Shown here in pieces: positions 10,632-21,854 of a DNA stretch of 64,000 nucleotides (positions within the stretch are counted from its first letter, which is position 1; each line of letters opens with the position of its first letter). A program made the position numbers and the translations under genes. The stretch is taken from contig JAIWNI010000048.1 of the NCBI GenBank assembly GCA_025331435.1, positions 164,297-228,296 on the forward strand, given 5' to 3'. The notes beneath the pieces were generated by a model. That model saw nothing but the letters and a program-made list of their open reading frames with translations. It did not search any database and was not told where the DNA came from. This stretch comes from Choanephora cucurbitarum (lineage: Eukaryota; Mucoromycota; Mucoromycetes; Mucorales; Choanephoraceae).

Positions 10632-11383
10632 AGGTGGCTATTATATTTACAAAGAGAGATAGAAGCGCGTATAATACTCTCAAAAGAATTTGCGCGTCTT
10701 CAAATAAGCATAAAGTCACTTTTAAACAAATTCTCAGATGTCTCACAAGTTACTGGCTAGGCTGCCATTATGTATGTAATAAGTTGTGTGGTGATGAAGT
10801 TAGACATAAAGACATCCGAAGGCTATATAATGCACAATACTTGTACTTCTGAGTCAAGTTCCTCTCTTTTTCACTACTCTTACTATTCAACTAATCTATT
10901 GCTTAAACCTTGCTAGTTGAAGTAGAGAACTAAACAAGAGTATTATACTACTCATTTTAAACATGCTGCTGCTATGTTTGATTTTCCTCAGCTCAACAAA
11001 GCATGAGATGTACATGCTTTTGAAGTCGCTGAGTCTGTAGATCTTAGCAGTTAACATCACACAAGAACGTGAATATAAAGTTCTCACTCATCTGACAAAA
11101 GAATGATGTTGCTCATATCTAAGCCTACTTGACGAGTAACCAAATAAAAACGAAGAGAGAGAAAACGTCAATAACAGATAGTTGCGGCTGAAGACATAGC
11201 ACAAAACAAGCATCGCTCTAATTCAGCTCCTCAAAGATTCAGAAATCTCTCTTTTTCAAATCCAGAAAGAGAACTGACACAAAGGTTCTCTTTATTATTT
11301 GATAATGACAGCTTCGCTAGTGGCTTGTGTGCCTTAATTCTTTTTGTCATTCTTTTATTTACAGATCGCTGACATCCAGATTG
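10632..11383. other. Divergent intergenic region between SART3-like and Dus1 genes
   Basis: No coding exon is supported. Short open frames (10455-10852 on +, 10896-11087 on -) have no recognisable motif. A possible 5'-leader acceptor (TTTACAG at about 11,358-11,364) precedes the Dus1 ATG by 20 bases, so a 5'-UTR intron is possible. Confidence 0.4.
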
Positions 11384-12970
11384 ATGTTCAAGAACACTCT
11401 TTCCCTAGCAACCAAAGCATATAGCCAGAGTAACAAGCCGAAAGGTTATGATTTCTATACCAAAGTGCTTGGATCGCCCAAATACATCGTCGGGCCCATG
11501 GTGGAGCAGAGTGAGTTAGCCTGGCGCATACTCTGCAGACGCTACAACGCTCATTTATGTTATACTCCAATGTTCCATGCCAGACTGTTTAGTGATCCTA
11601 TCGGTGGTCCCAAATATCGGGCCGATCAGTGGTCCAGCAGCAAAGAGGACCGACCGCTTGTTGTTCAGGTATGATATATGTGTATATAGTGAGAGAGAAA
11701 GACATAGACACTAACCTATACTTGCACTCTGTACTTGCACTCTGTATTTGCACTCTGTACTTGCACTCTCTATACTCTCGCACTGTAGTTCTGTGCCAAT
11801 GATCCAGATATACTGCTACAAGCAGCCAAGATGGTGGAGGATGACTGTGAAGCAGTCGACCTGAACTTGGGATGCCCTCAGCACATTGCCAAGAAGGGAC
11901 GGTACGGCTCATTCCTGCAAGACGACTGGGAGCTGATCCACAAGCTGATATCCACACTTGACCGAGAACTCAAGGTGCCAGTGACAGCCAAGATCAGAGT
12001 GTTTGAGAGTATCTCAAGAACAGTAGAGTATGCACACATGCTAGCAGACGCAGGTGCTCAACTGCTCACGGTACACGGCCGACTGCGCGAACAAAAGGGA
12101 CACCACACCGGAGTGGCCGACTGGACCAAGATCAAGGCTGTCAAGGAAGCAGTGACGCATATCCCTGTCATTGCCAACGGCAACATCCAGTACCACGATG
12201 ACCTGCGAGCCTGCTTTGAGCAGACAGGCGTGGACGGAGTGATGAGTGCAGAGGGTGTGTTATACAATCCGGCTCTGTTTGATCCGAATCACTCAGCAGC
12301 GCCACCCAAGGCTTACGACATTGCTCTCGAGTACCTTGAGATCTGCAAAGAAGTCAAGCCAGCAACCAGGCCAGCTATCATCAAGGGTCATCTGTTCAAG
12401 CTATTCCATACAGCTTTCCGTCTTCATACGGATCTTCGGGCGCAGCTGGGCACATCATACACATTGGAGGCCATGGAGAAGATTGTGCTGGAGATGAAGG
12501 ACCGACTCTTGCGAGAAGAGGCAGACAGCAGTAGCAGCCAGACGACAGATCGGCTGGGACATTGGTTTTGTCAGGTAAGTGAGGTATCCATGGGTATGTT
12601 GCTGATGCACATACACAAGCAAGAGAGCGGGTGAAAGACAAAAGCATATATATATATATATATATATACACATACATACATACATATATATATATACATA
12701 CACACATACATACAGCAGGTTAATCTTACTATGTTCTGATTTTCTTTGTTTCTTCTTCCTTTGTTACCTCTTCTCTGCCCTTTCATTGATCTTTTGGTTT
12801 TCTTTTTCTTTGTTTGTTTTTGTTGTGGTTCTTTGACTTGCTTTGAAATTGCTGATTGTTGTGGCATTTTTTTTTTTTTTTTGGCGGGATCTTTTTTCTT
12901 TGTTGGTTCTTCTCCTATTTGGTGCATGAAACAGCCCTATGTTAGGCCTGGATTGAGTTCTATTTCATGA
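11384..12970 (+). CDS. DUS1: tRNA-dihydrouridine(16/17) synthase Dus1
   Basis: An FMN-dependent enzyme that reduces uridine 16 and 17 in the tRNA D-loop. Exons 11384-11668, 11789-12574 and 12935-12970 are in phase and give 368 residues. Diagnostic motifs are [20 protein letters not shown] (FMN-binding N-terminus), [34 protein letters not shown] with the catalytic Cys, [20 protein letters not shown], the sugar-binding MSAEG and the Dus1 C-terminal signature [10 protein letters not shown] split by intron 2. Intron 2 is 360 nt, much longer than neighbours, and holds a TA repeat and poly-T. Intron 1 carries four copies of a 13-bp minisatellite. From 11605 on, the gene is part of the palindrome's left arm. 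Confidence 0.93.
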
Positions 12971-13625
12971 GGTATAGGATAGGATAGGTTGAAGCGATAC
13001 AACACAACACAACACAATGCAACACAACACAACACAACACAACACAACACAATACAATGCAACACAATACGAGACATAATGACATTATCTGAATTAACAA
13101 TAATAGCAGTAACAACAACAACAACAACAACAATAGCCCAAAAAAATAGAAACACAAAATTATAGACAGAAAAAAAAAAGAATAAAGCTAAACGGATGAA
13201 CACAGTGTGACCTTACAGTCATTGTATGAGCAGTAACTGTTTGTTGCCATTTTCGCTTATCATGTGCCGTTCATGCGACAGAAGGGATTGTCATACCTGT
13301 TTCCCTCTCTGTCTATCTCTCTTTTATTTTATTTTATTTTTCTTTACCCCCTTTTTTTTCTTACTCGAACTTGTATGAAAAAAAAAAAGAAAAAGAAAAG
13401 CAGGATCGAGGAGGAGAGAAGGGGGGGGGGGGGGAAGAAAGAGACGGAGACGAAAAAAAAAAGCTTAATAGTGTACAAATGTAAGTGTGTGTGTGTGTAC
13501 ATAAAGAGAATAGTGTAATTTGGGGGGGGGGGGAGAGGGAAGAGAAGAGAAGGGGGAGAGAAGAGGTGAGAGACTAGGAAAGATCGATGAGACAAGATAA
13601 TAGGAGATGAAGGCAAAAGAGAAAT

Positions 13626-13657
<32 letters not shown>

Positions 13658-14345
13658 TAAGAGAGTTGCATTACGAAATAGATCATGATTCGATTGTTTT
13701 GGCATGCATCGACAGCAACCTTGTTGGTTGCCATAAAAGGTCAAAAGTCTGGTCTGCACGGGCTCGAAGAAAGAAAAATAGAATTTGCTTGATCGAGCTA
13801 ACTTGCTAGCATGAAATAAAGTTTTTTCTTTTTCTTTTTTCTTTGCTAAGATTTGTCATTTTAGAGCTATTTGGTGTGACGAACAAGGAAATGACTCAAT
13901 CAAATTAATTAGTACCTGTTTTCATACAGCATTAATTTCGTGCGTTAACATATATAGCTTATAAACAAGAGACAGAAATCGCATTCCCAAATGCATTCTC
14001 GAAGATCTCTCTTTCTCGCTTTCTATGAGGTGTAGTAGTAAGAGGGGGGTTTTTTTTTTTTTGAAACACTTTGTAATTTGTGTAATTAAGCAAAGTCCTT
14101 GTAACCAAACAAAATGAGCCAAGGATCGCCTGCAGTTTCTGAGAAGATAAAGAGACTATGCTATTCACCTTTGCTAACAACAGTATAAGAATTCTTCTCT
14201 AATTAAAAAGAGTCATACACCATTTCCCGAGATAGATTGCACACTGGGAAAAAAAAAGAAAAAAAAAAAAGAGAAAGAAAAGATGACACAAGAAATCCAA
14301 ATTGTAGGTCGTACCCACCACAATAACCAGCTTGCCAAAGCAAAG
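11605..14345 (+). repeat. Left arm of a large inverted repeat (palindrome)
   Basis: About 2.74 kb repeated in inverted orientation at 16746-19643. The match begins in Dus1 exon 1 at TGGTCCCAAATATCGG and ends at GCCAAAGCAAAG. Wherever I compared blocks by eye the arms differed only by scattered substitutions and by the lengths of simple repeats. The arm contains most of Dus1 plus 1.4 kb of 3' flank. That flank is rich in microsatellites: an AACAC-type repeat at 13,000-13,070, CAA units at 13,111-13,133, G runs near 13,421 and 13,521, and A27 at 13,631-13,657. I see no gene in the flank. Confidence 0.93.
12645..12713. repeat. TA/CATA microsatellite inside Dus1 intron 2
   Basis: An alternating TA tract followed by CATA tetranucleotide units. 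A counterpart of different length lies at about 18,404-18,471 in the right arm, so it is length-variable between copies. Confidence 0.85.
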
Positions 14346-15040
14346 ACGAAAGGCGCGGTATAACCCCACTCTTGATTACAATGTTTTAGGTAACTTAGGA
14401 ACTGACTTGTTCTAGCAATTTATTGCAATAACTCTCTCTCCCTCTCTCTCTTAGCTTAGCATTCGAAAGATATAAAGAGGAAGCCGTTCGTCTTAGGAGC
14501 CACCAGTTTTACACAGCCAATGTCCAAATAAGGATCGACTTTAGCACCGATAGATAAACAGAGGGTGCCCAATGCAGTAATGCCGGTAGTACGCACACTA
14601 CAAAAAGAGTAGTGGCAGTAGCATCAAGTTCCTATCAAACAGAAGAGAGTCGATGACTTCATATGTATTGTCTAAAATATAATGCTGTAAGTTCTAGACA
14701 CAACGATATGAATCAGAATTTCTATTCTGTATCGGCGACTCTTCGCATTGCCCCCGAAAAAACTAATAAAAATATTATTCAAACACTGTTCACTGAGTAT
14801 GTTACGAAAAAACAATCTTACACTCACGGCACATAGATCGCAAGAGAATTGATTGACCTTGATGTGCAAAAAAGGTGAAGTGTATCGAAATATTGGAGGT
14901 ACCCCCCCCCCCCTCCAGACAAGTAAGAAATCAGACCAAGCGGCAGAAAGGATCATCCTTATAAATTAACAGTTTATAAAGAAAAAAAGAGATTTGGATG
15001 TTCGACTTATGTTGTCCAGACATGAAAACACACACAAATA
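14346..15040. other. First part of palindrome spacer, degraded fragments
   Basis: Unique sequence between the arms. On the minus strand, about 14,480-14,610 reads TTGITALGTLCLSIGAKVDP then YLDIGCVKLVAP, which faintly recalls the N-terminal DPYLNID region of CTP synthase but is not convincing. A minus-strand open frame at 14672-14956 has no recognisable motif. I can support no intact gene. Confidence 0.35.
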
Positions 15041-16315
15041 CAGACATTTAGCCGATAAGATCAGTATCTTAGGCAGTACAGAAGGCCGAGAGAACTAATT
15101 GAAATTCAATGATGCATACAAGCTGTTCAATGACATAGATCAGAATGCCAAATCAAGCAAAATTTAGGAGTATCTGAGCTGAGGCTTGAATCACACCAAG
15201 CTTTGTGGTGACGATATTAGCAATACGACATATAAAGAACAAATGAAGTGACAATATAATTCATATGTCTCAAAAAAGTTACAATACCATTGGTTCAATG
15301 AATGGAAGGTAAAGGCTTTAAAGTGAGCTACAACTGCAATGTTGCTAGCTTCTTTACCAGCATTTTCTTCGGCAACAATTACATGATTGCGACAACCAAA
15401 AGGTTTAATGAAATGAATTTAATTGAAGCAAACAATGACCACGACAACCTGAAGATGCCGTTGATTTGTACCTATGGTACTTGCAATGTCGGAGATTTTG
15501 TTTTGAAGTTATTTCCCATTATTTCTGCAGGAACATTAGATGAGACTGAAGAGACTTACAAATGGTCTCTGCTCAGTCTCAAAAACATGCTGCAAGGCAT
15601 TCCTCGATCTAACTTATTTGTTGCTGATAAGTGTAAGGCATTGTTGAATGTACTTGATAGTGTGTTTCGTAAAATAAGAGATCGCCCTACATTTGGCGTA
15701 TGTTGAACAGTTTGAAAAGGAAAAGGCTTACTGAATACGTTGAAACCAAGAGGCTGGCTATCGCAATGTTTTAGGACAATTTTATCTTTGTTTCCAAAGA
15801 AACGCAGCAATCGTTCCAGAGATATCTTGAAGTAGAGTGACTCTTTTATGAAGCTGATTGGGCAATCTATCATATGTTGAAATTGTTGCATTCAGGCTGC
15901 CTTACCACTCAAAGAGCTAAAAGCGCTCGTGGTGCATTACAGAAAACAATGAACGCAGCACAGAGGTTTTCTAAAGTACTCAGCTGAAATCATGTAAAAT
16001 AACTTCAGCAATACCATTGAAGAGGAAGGGTGGTATCCAAAAGTATCCTTGCCTTCTGTTGTTGAAGCCTCAGCTTCAAGAGGGAAGAACATGCATACAA
16101 GCATATTAAAAGACGAAGTTTCTAAAGCATGCATCCCTCTCGGTGATAACCATTGCGGCTTTTATAGTGCAAGCGTCGTTGTCTACGGTAATAAGTCACT
16201 CTACTCTATACTAAAGCAAGTTATGCTGAGGTTATTGACAAAGAACAACAAGATATACCAGAAAATTGGTATAGATGTATAAGACGTAGAAAAATGTATC
16301 TATCTCGGCATGATA
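15041..16315 (+). pseudogene. Decayed Mutator-like transposase with OTU domain, in palindrome spacer
   Basis: The open stretch 15302-15706 resembles the core of a MULE (FAR1-type) transposase: CTYGTCNVGDFVLKLFPIIS, TYKWSLLSLKNMLQGI, then NLFVADKCKALLNVLDSVF, the usual position of the second catalytic acidic residue. Past stops and frame shifts, 16049-16282 encodes a linker and an OTU-like start (PLGDNHCGFYSASVVVYGNK) with the Asp-x-x-Cys protease signature. The domain order matches the element at 2.5-4 kb, but a different part survives here. Stops in every frame make this a relic. No terminal repeats were identified. Confidence 0.6.
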
Positions 16316-16745
16316 TAGTTACCAAAGAAATGCATCAGTTCAAAAGCGAAAAAAACAGAGTAGTATACTGAACAAAGAAGAGTGAGCATCTTTCAAAGAA
16401 AAGCATTTAAAAATGCATAGGATGTCTAATATAGCTATGAGCACACACTTGCTCAACTGTGCGAAGTATGCTCAAATCCTGCAGACAGTTTTTATAAACC
16501 TGTATGTGCCTATCCATCGCCCAAGCATGAAAGTGATTAGAGCCCACAATTACGTTCTTACCATTCGGATTACCTGCAAAATAGGCTAAAAAGCCATCCC
16601 TATACATTTACAAAATATTTCTCATTTATATTAGGTTAATTTTAGAATAGAGAAAGGATATGCTTTTAACCCACCTGAGAAAATATTGCATTATGCAACT
16701 GACAGTAACAAGGGAAATTTTCAAAAATATCTTTTCTGTTAATAA
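16316..16745. other. End of palindrome spacer, no gene supported
   Basis: Contains an open frame on the minus strand (16407-16607, with NPNGKNVIVGSNHFHAW) that I do not recognise. Codon content is not decisive. No RNA gene or repeat is visible. Confidence 0.35.
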
Positions 16746-17424
16746 CTTTGCTTTGGCAAGCTGGTTATTGTGGTGGGTACGACCTACAATTTGGATTTCT
16801 TGTGTCATCTTTTCTTTCTCTTTTTTTTTTTCTTTTTTTTTCCCAGTGTGCAATCTATCTCGGGAAATGGTGTATGACTCTTTTTAATTAGAGAAGAATT
16901 CTTATACTGTTGTTAGCAAAGGTGAATAGCATAGTCTCTTTATCTTCTCAGAAACTGCAGGCGATCCTTGGCTCATTTTGTTTGGTTACAAGGACTTTGC
17001 TTAATTACACAAATTACAAAGTGTTTCAAAAAAAAAAAACCCCCTCTTACTACTACACCTCATAGAAAGCGAGAAAGAGAGATCTTCGAGAATGCATTTG
17101 GGAATGCGATTTCTGTCTCTTGTTTATAAGCTATATATGTTAACGCACGAAATTAATGCTGTATGAAAACAGGTACTAATTAATTTGATTGAGTCATTTC
17201 CTTGTTCGTCACACCAAATAGCTCTAAAATGACAAATCTTAGCAAAGAAAAAAGAAAAAGAAAAAACTTTATTTCATGCTAGCAAGTTAGCTCGATCAAG
17301 CAAATTCTATTTTTCTTTCTTCGAGCCCGTGCAGACCAGACTTTTGACCTTTTATGGCAACCAACAAGGTTGCTGTCGATGCATGCCAAAACAATCGAAT
17401 CATGATCTATTTCGTAATGCAACT

Positions 17425-17472
<48 letters not shown>

Positions 17473-17961
17473 ATTTCTCTTTTGCCTTCATCTCCTATTA
17501 TCTTGTCTCATCGATCTTTCCTAGTCTCTCACCTCTTCTCTCCCCCTTCTCTTCTCTTCCCTCTCCCCCCCCCCAAATTACACTATTCTCTTTATGTACA
17601 CACACACACACTTACATTTGTACACTATTAAGCTTTTTTTTTTTCGTCTCCGTCTCTTTCTTCCCCCCCCCCCCCTTCTCTCCTCCTCGATCCTGCTTTT
17701 CTTTTTCTTTTTTTTTTTCATACAAGTTCGAGTAAGAAAAAAAAGGGGGTAAAGAAAAATAAAATAAAATAAAAGAGAGATAGACAGAGAGGGAAACAGG
17801 TATGACAATCCCTTCTGTCGCATGAACGGCACATGATAAGCGAAAATGGCAACAAACAGTTACTGCTCATACAATGACTGTAAGGTCACACTGTGTTCAT
17901 CCGTCTAGCTTTATTCTTTTTTTTTTCTGTCTATAATTTTGTGTTTCTATTTTTTTGGGCT

Positions 17962-18012
<51 letters not shown>

Positions 18013-18147
18013 ACTGCTATTATTGTTAATTCAGATAATGTCATTATGTCTCGTATTGTGTTGCATTGTATTGTGTTGTGTTGTGTTGTGTTGTGTTGCA
18101 TTGTGTTGTGTTGTGTTGTATCGCTTCAACCTATCCTATCCTATACC

Positions 18148-18439
18148 TCATGAAATAGAACTCAATCCAGGCCTAACGTAGGGCTGTTTCATGCACCAAA
18201 TAGGAGAAGAACCAACAAAGAAAAAGGATCCCGCCAAAAAAAAAAAATGCCACAACAATCAGCAATTTCAAAGCAAGTCAAAGAACCACAACAAAAACAA
18301 ACAAAGAAAAAGAAAACCAAAAGATCAATGAAAGGGCAGAGAAGAGGTAACAAAGGAAGAAGAAACAAAGAAAATCAGAACATAGTAAGATTAACCTGCT
18401 GTATGTATGTGTGTATGTATATATATATATGTATGTATG

Positions 18440-18472
<33 letters not shown>

Positions 18473-19643
18473 GCTTTTGTCTTTCACTCGCTCTCTTGCT
18501 TGTGTATGTGCATCAGCAACATACCCATGGATACCTCACTTACCTGACAAAACCAATGTCCCAGCCGATCTGTCGTCTGGCTGCTACTGCTGTCTGCCTC
18601 TTCTCGCAAGAGTCGGTCCTTCATCTCCAGCACAATCTTCTCCATGGCCTCCAATGTGTATGATGTGCCCAGCTGCGCCCGAAGATCCGTATGAAGACGG
18701 AAAGCTGTATGGAATAGCTTGAACAGATGACCCTTGATGATAGCTGGCCTGGTTGCTGGCTTGACCTCTTTGCAGATCTCAAGGTACTCGAGAGCAATGT
18801 CGTAAGCCTTGGGTGGCGCTGCTGAGTGATTCGGATCAAACAGAGCCGGATTGTATAACACACCCTCTGCACTCATCACTCCGTCCACGCCTGTCTGCTC
18901 AAAGCAGGCTCGCAGGTCATCGTGGTACTGGATGTTGCCGTTGGCAATGACAGGGATATGCGTCACTGCTTCCTTGACAGCCTTGATCTTGGTCCAGTCG
19001 GCCACTCCGGTGTGGTGTCCCTTTTGTTCGCGCAGTCGGCCGTGTACCGTGAGCAGTTGAGCACCTGCGTCTGCTAGCATGTGTGCATACTCTACTGTTC
19101 TTGAGATACTCTCAAACACTCTGATCTTGGCTGTCACTGGCACCTTGAGTTCTCGGTCAAGTGTGGATATCAGCTTGTGGATCAGCTCCCAGTCGTCTTG
19201 CAGGAATGAGCCGTACCGTCCCTTCTTGGCAATGTGCTGAGGGCATCCCAAGTTCAGGTCGACTGCTTCACAGTCATCCTCCACCATCTTGGCTGCTTGT
19301 AGCAGTATATCTGGATCATTGGCACAGAACTACAGTGCGAGAGTATAGAGAGTGCAAGTACAGAGTGCAAATACAGAGTGCAAGTACAGAGTGCAAGTAC
19401 AGAGTGCAAGTACAGAGTGCAAATACAGAGTGCAAGTACAGAGTGCAAGTACAGAGTGCAAGTACAGAGTGCAAATACAGAGTGCAAGTACAGAGTGCAA
19501 GTACAGAGTGCAAGTACAGAGTGCAAGTATAGGTTAGTGTCTATGTCTTTCTCTCTCACTATATACACATATATCATACCTGAACAACAAGCGGTCGGTC
19601 CTCTTTGCTGCTGGAACACTGATCGGCCCGATATTTGGGACCA
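18148..19643 (-). pseudogene. 5'-truncated second copy of Dus1
   Basis: Exon 3 (18148-18183) and exon 2 (18544-19329) encode the same residues as the left copy, with synonymous changes such as TAT to TAC in PYVRP and GAA to GAG in CKEVKP. Exon 1 survives only from GPKYRADQ to the donor (19580-19643) and has W changed to C in the QWSSS motif. The FMN-binding N-terminus and the start codon are missing, so it should not make a working enzyme unless fused to a new leader. Just outside the arm, in frame, the sequence still reads NARLFH before GPKYR and SPL before that. This resembles the Dus1 consensus, so more of exon 1 may survive in diverged form. Confidence 0.75.
19346..19529 (+). repeat. 13-bp minisatellite, 14 units, in Dus1 copy intron
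   Basis: Tandem units of TACAGAGTGCAAG, with a variant in which the last G is A recurring at every fourth or so unit. The left arm's matching intron (about 11,720-11,773) has four units. The regular position of the variant suggests higher-order duplication of blocks. Confidence 0.92.
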
Positions 19644-20076
19644 TGGAACAGTCTAGCATTGAGGGGAGACAGCAGCCTAACTTTGTTTGATCATGGGGTT
19701 TGATCGAAATGATAGCTAAAATACGTACAATGAAACAACAGTTGAAATAAACCAGTTGAACGATCTGAAACACAGATTAGCTTAGAATCGAGATTTTTAT
19801 TTTTATTTTAGAAAACAAGTTGAATTATAGTTTGCTCCTTAGAAAGTAATGCTAATTTAAAATAATAAACATAAGGATTTTTGCTCTTTTTTGGAAATGG
19901 AAAAATCAGGAGTTTTTCATTTTGGGGGGTGAGAGAAGGAGAAAATGAAATTGTATTAATATGGAAATCAGGGAGAATTTGGGAAAAAGAAGGAGATAAA
20001 TCAAACTATAAAAACTTAAGCTTTTTCTAACCCTTTTTCTTTCATTTTCTTTTCATTGTTTCTTTGTATAATAACT
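19644..20076. other. Intergenic, between Dus1 copy and methyltransferase
   Basis: AT-rich. Nothing coding is seen beyond about 19,680, apart from the possible diverged Dus1 exon-1 remnant noted with the truncated copy. The last 100 bases before the methyltransferase ATG are pyrimidine-rich and probably promoter. Confidence 0.4.
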
Positions 20077-21716
20077 ATGATTGGATCAAATAATTCCTCA
20101 TTGCTCGAACAGCCTTCTTTTTTTCAAAAGATATTCAGAAAGAAATCACTTTCTAAACGTAGCATGCGTCCAATGTATACTGCTGATATGCTCACAGAAT
20201 CCAATTGGCACAACAGAAAACAACACACAAAGACATACAACATGAATAGCACACCTTCACTCAGTCCGTCTGCTTCATCTACTTCCTCCAACGCCTCATC
20301 CGCAGGTGTAGCCGATTCTGAATTTCCTGTACACCACGCCTATAGCACATGCGGAGATACCTCGGCAACAGCTCCTTTGCCACCAACACGCCCTAAGCGC
20401 CCATTGAGTGCAGAAGTTTTAATTAAAATCATGGATAAGCGCCTCTTCAAAAAGAAACAACGCGAACTGCAACGAGCACAAGAAGAACAATGGATGCATT
20501 ATCAGACACTTCGTACACCCAATGTATCTTCTGCTGCATCTTCGTCTTCATCTTCATCCTCTTCATCACCTCGTCTCAATGGACTAATTCATCTGAAACC
20601 ATCTAGTTCAACACATAGCAGAAAACAAAGCCTCAAGAAGAAATTACGTAGCACGCCTAAAGATAATACAACAGTCAAAAAGATGGCCTCACACACGCCC
20701 ATGGTGTCAACAAACACAAACAGTAACCATGATGTATTTCCATATGTCTTGACACAAGACAATGACGAACAAGACAGGATGGTTACACAGCACTACATTC
20801 TGCGTACCGCCTTCGGTGCTGACTACATGTCGCCCATTCGTACTCGACTGGAACAAGGCATCATCGTGCTTGATGTTGGCTGTGGACCTGGTACCTGGAC
20901 AATGGAGATGGGCACAACATTTCCTAATTCTACCTTCATCGGAATCGATCAGGCCGCGTTCTTTCCAAAGGACATCAAGCCACGCAATTGCCATTTCCGA
21001 ACATGTGGTCCATTGCTTGTAGGACAACAGGGCAAAGAAGATTTAACACTTCCATTTCCCGATAACAGCATTGACTACATCTATCAAAGAGACATGAACT
21101 GGGGCTTAACTGCTCAGACATGGCAGCCCTTGTTACTGGAATACCAGCGTATCTTGAAACCTGGTGGCTGGATCGAATGCATGGAACCTGATCTCTCTAC
21201 ACAGAACAGTCTAGGAAATGAATGTGCCATGAACGATAAACGTATGTATCATTGAATAGCCTATATGATCTAGTATTAACAAAAACAACAGTCATCTCAG
21301 GCTTGGCTATGCGTCAACAAGATCCTTATGCAGTTCATCGGTTACCTACTGTCCTTGCTATCAATGGCTTTAGACAGGTAGAAAATATCTCTCAGACACT
21401 TCCTCTTGGTTGGGGTTCGTTTTATGATACTGCCAACAAGTCTACCTCTACTCTCTCTTCAACCAAGACAGCAAAACGATCAAGTCAGAGTAGTCATGCA
21501 GATGCTGAATCAAATCAAGAATGCTCTACATTTGCAAAGGCTGTATCAAGTCAATATCTGTATATGCTCAAATCTCTTAAGCCATGGTTATCTGATATAA
21601 TGCATATGAGTTCCCAGAAATATGATGCTTATATTGCAAGCTTACCAGAAGAATGGGTACGTGCTCGTACTTTTGTTAAATGGCATAGTATTATTGCTCA
21701 AAAGCCATTTGTGTAA
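20077..21716 (+). CDS. SAM-dependent methyltransferase with disordered N-terminus
   Basis: Exons 20077-21241 and 21301-21716 give 526 residues. An upstream in-frame TTG at 20056 is not a plausible start, so the ATG at 20077 (MIGSNNSSLLEQ) is used. About 250 residues are low-complexity Ser/Thr/Lys-rich (a run of Ser near 165-175). A class I methyltransferase fold follows: motif I IIVLDVGCGPGTWTMEMG, motif II FIGIDQAAFFP, DLTLPFPDNSIDYIYQRDMN and motif post-II YQRILKPGGWIECMEPD. It resembles fungal LaeA-like and TAM-type enzymes, whose substrates are often unknown. The C-terminal exon carries NGFRQVENISQTLPLGWGS and a conserved RTFVKWHSIIAQKP end. Substrate and pathway cannot be inferred. Confidence 0.85.
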
Positions 21717-21854
21717 AAAAAAATCTTAATCGTTCATTCCCCCCCCCCATGATCATCATGTATATCTTCACTCCTCTTTTACTGACTGGATTTAACCACT
21801 CCTTTTATACATATATTTATTTATTTATTTATTTGAAATAAAAAAAACAATCTT

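Larger units (their letters stand above)
16746..19643 (-). repeat. Right arm of the large inverted repeat
   Basis: About 2.90 kb, the reverse complement of 11605-14345. It is longer than the left arm mainly because simple repeats have grown. The 13-bp minisatellite in Dus1 intron 1 has 14 units instead of 4. The poly-T at 17,428-17,467 is 40 bases against 27. The GTT repeat at 17,963-18,012 is about 50 bases against 23. The outer edge breaks inside Dus1 exon 1 and the inner edge at 16746. Confidence 0.93.

Noticed and set aside
13264..13759. Overlapping open frames of 60-90 codons in the left arm (and mirrored ones at 17,329-17,832)
   Set aside because: They consist of Phe/Ser/Pro or Lys/Glu runs produced by homopolymers and microsatellites, start or end inside repeats, and differ between the two arms.
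19161..19532. Frames encoding repeated ECKYRVQ units over the minisatellite
   Set aside because: A direct translation of the 13-bp intronic repeat; present in several frames and in opposite strands of an intron.
20056..20076. Extended methyltransferase start at 20056
   Set aside because: The codon there is TTG; the first ATG in frame is at 20077.
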